From NCBI RefSeq assembly GCF_964340395.1, contig NC_135549.1, positions 11,043,342 through 11,107,341 on the forward strand: a DNA stretch of 64,000 nt, read 5' to 3'. Below are positions 63,689 to 64,000 of this stretch, one piece after another. Origin of the DNA: Glandiceps talaboti. Lineage: Eukaryota; Hemichordata; Enteropneusta; Spengelidae. The position numbers and the translations under genes are program-made. How positions within the stretch are numbered: the first letter of the stretch is position 1; every line of letters begins with the position of its first letter. Under the pieces are notes generated by a model that saw nothing but the letters and a program-made list of their open reading frames with translations, was not told the DNA's origin and did not search any database.

Positions 63689-64000
63689 GTATGTATGAAC
63701 CAATAGGCTGTGTTATTAAACAGTGGCATTTAGAATAATACACTGTGAGAAATAATGGAATGTATGAACGAACAAACAGACTTTGTTATAACAAATATGA
63801 GTTATAAACACAGATGCTTTTGAGTTGAGTTTACTATGATTTGCCTCCCCTTGCATTTATGGATGTTATTTAAAATAAAGATTCTAGTGTTGCGTAATAG
63901 TAATGTACAAGAATACATGATTATACATCAATTTTATAAATTTGTATAAATATCAAATAATAATTAATTATCCACTTTCATGTTGTTGTACTTGGATGTC

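Overview
The window is nuclear DNA from an invertebrate metazoan. It is AT-rich, its genes are split into short exons (25 bp to 1.5 kb) with GT-AG introns, and it carries very many microsatellites and small transposons. The proteins are clearly bilaterian: APPL1, NUBP1, RENBP, a Dispatched-like RND transporter, a DEG/ENaC channel and a MyD88-like death domain. From sequence alone I cannot choose between a lophotrochozoan and an invertebrate deuterostome. All exon models were built by hand from splice consensus, reading-frame phase and family resemblance.

Layout, left to right. (1) 344-7680, minus strand: a DEG/ENaC sodium channel with four LDL-receptor class A repeats just after TM1; its 3' end lies beyond the left edge. 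(2) 8.1-11.6 kb: a head-to-head spacer with an AT-rich tandem repeat of about 145 bp, interrupted by a 228-bp retroposon that carries a hammerhead ribozyme. (3) 11615-20754, plus strand: a Dispatched-like 12-TM protein with a sterol-sensing-like domain. (4) 20.8-25.3 kb: low-complexity DNA and a 2.0-kb PIF/Harbinger-like element. (5) 25345-28694, plus strand: a five-exon gene for a protein with the order death domain, Ras-binding-type domain, SH2. I know of no family with this order, and it is the main gene-level candidate for something new. (6) 30308-32429: a non-autonomous hAT-like element abutting the probable start codon of (7) NUBP1, plus strand, to 36538. (8) 40348-61214, minus strand: a complete 17-exon APPL1 gene, convergent with NUBP1. 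(9) 63576 onward, plus strand: the first coding exon of RENBP, head-to-head with APPL1.

Two signals stand out beyond the genes. First, five exon-intron junctions (one in NUBP1, four in APPL1) are themselves the unit of local tandem duplications, so real splice sites sit next to 1 to 10 decoy copies. Second, two copies of an (AT)n-tailed repeat carry 43-nt hammerhead ribozymes with compensatory stem changes.

The genes do not form one pathway. The death-RBD-SH2 protein looks like an adaptor that could join innate-immune (Myddosome-type), Ras and phosphotyrosine signalling. APPL1 is an endosomal adaptor, NUBP1 a cytosolic Fe-S scaffold, RENBP a sugar epimerase, and the other two are membrane proteins.
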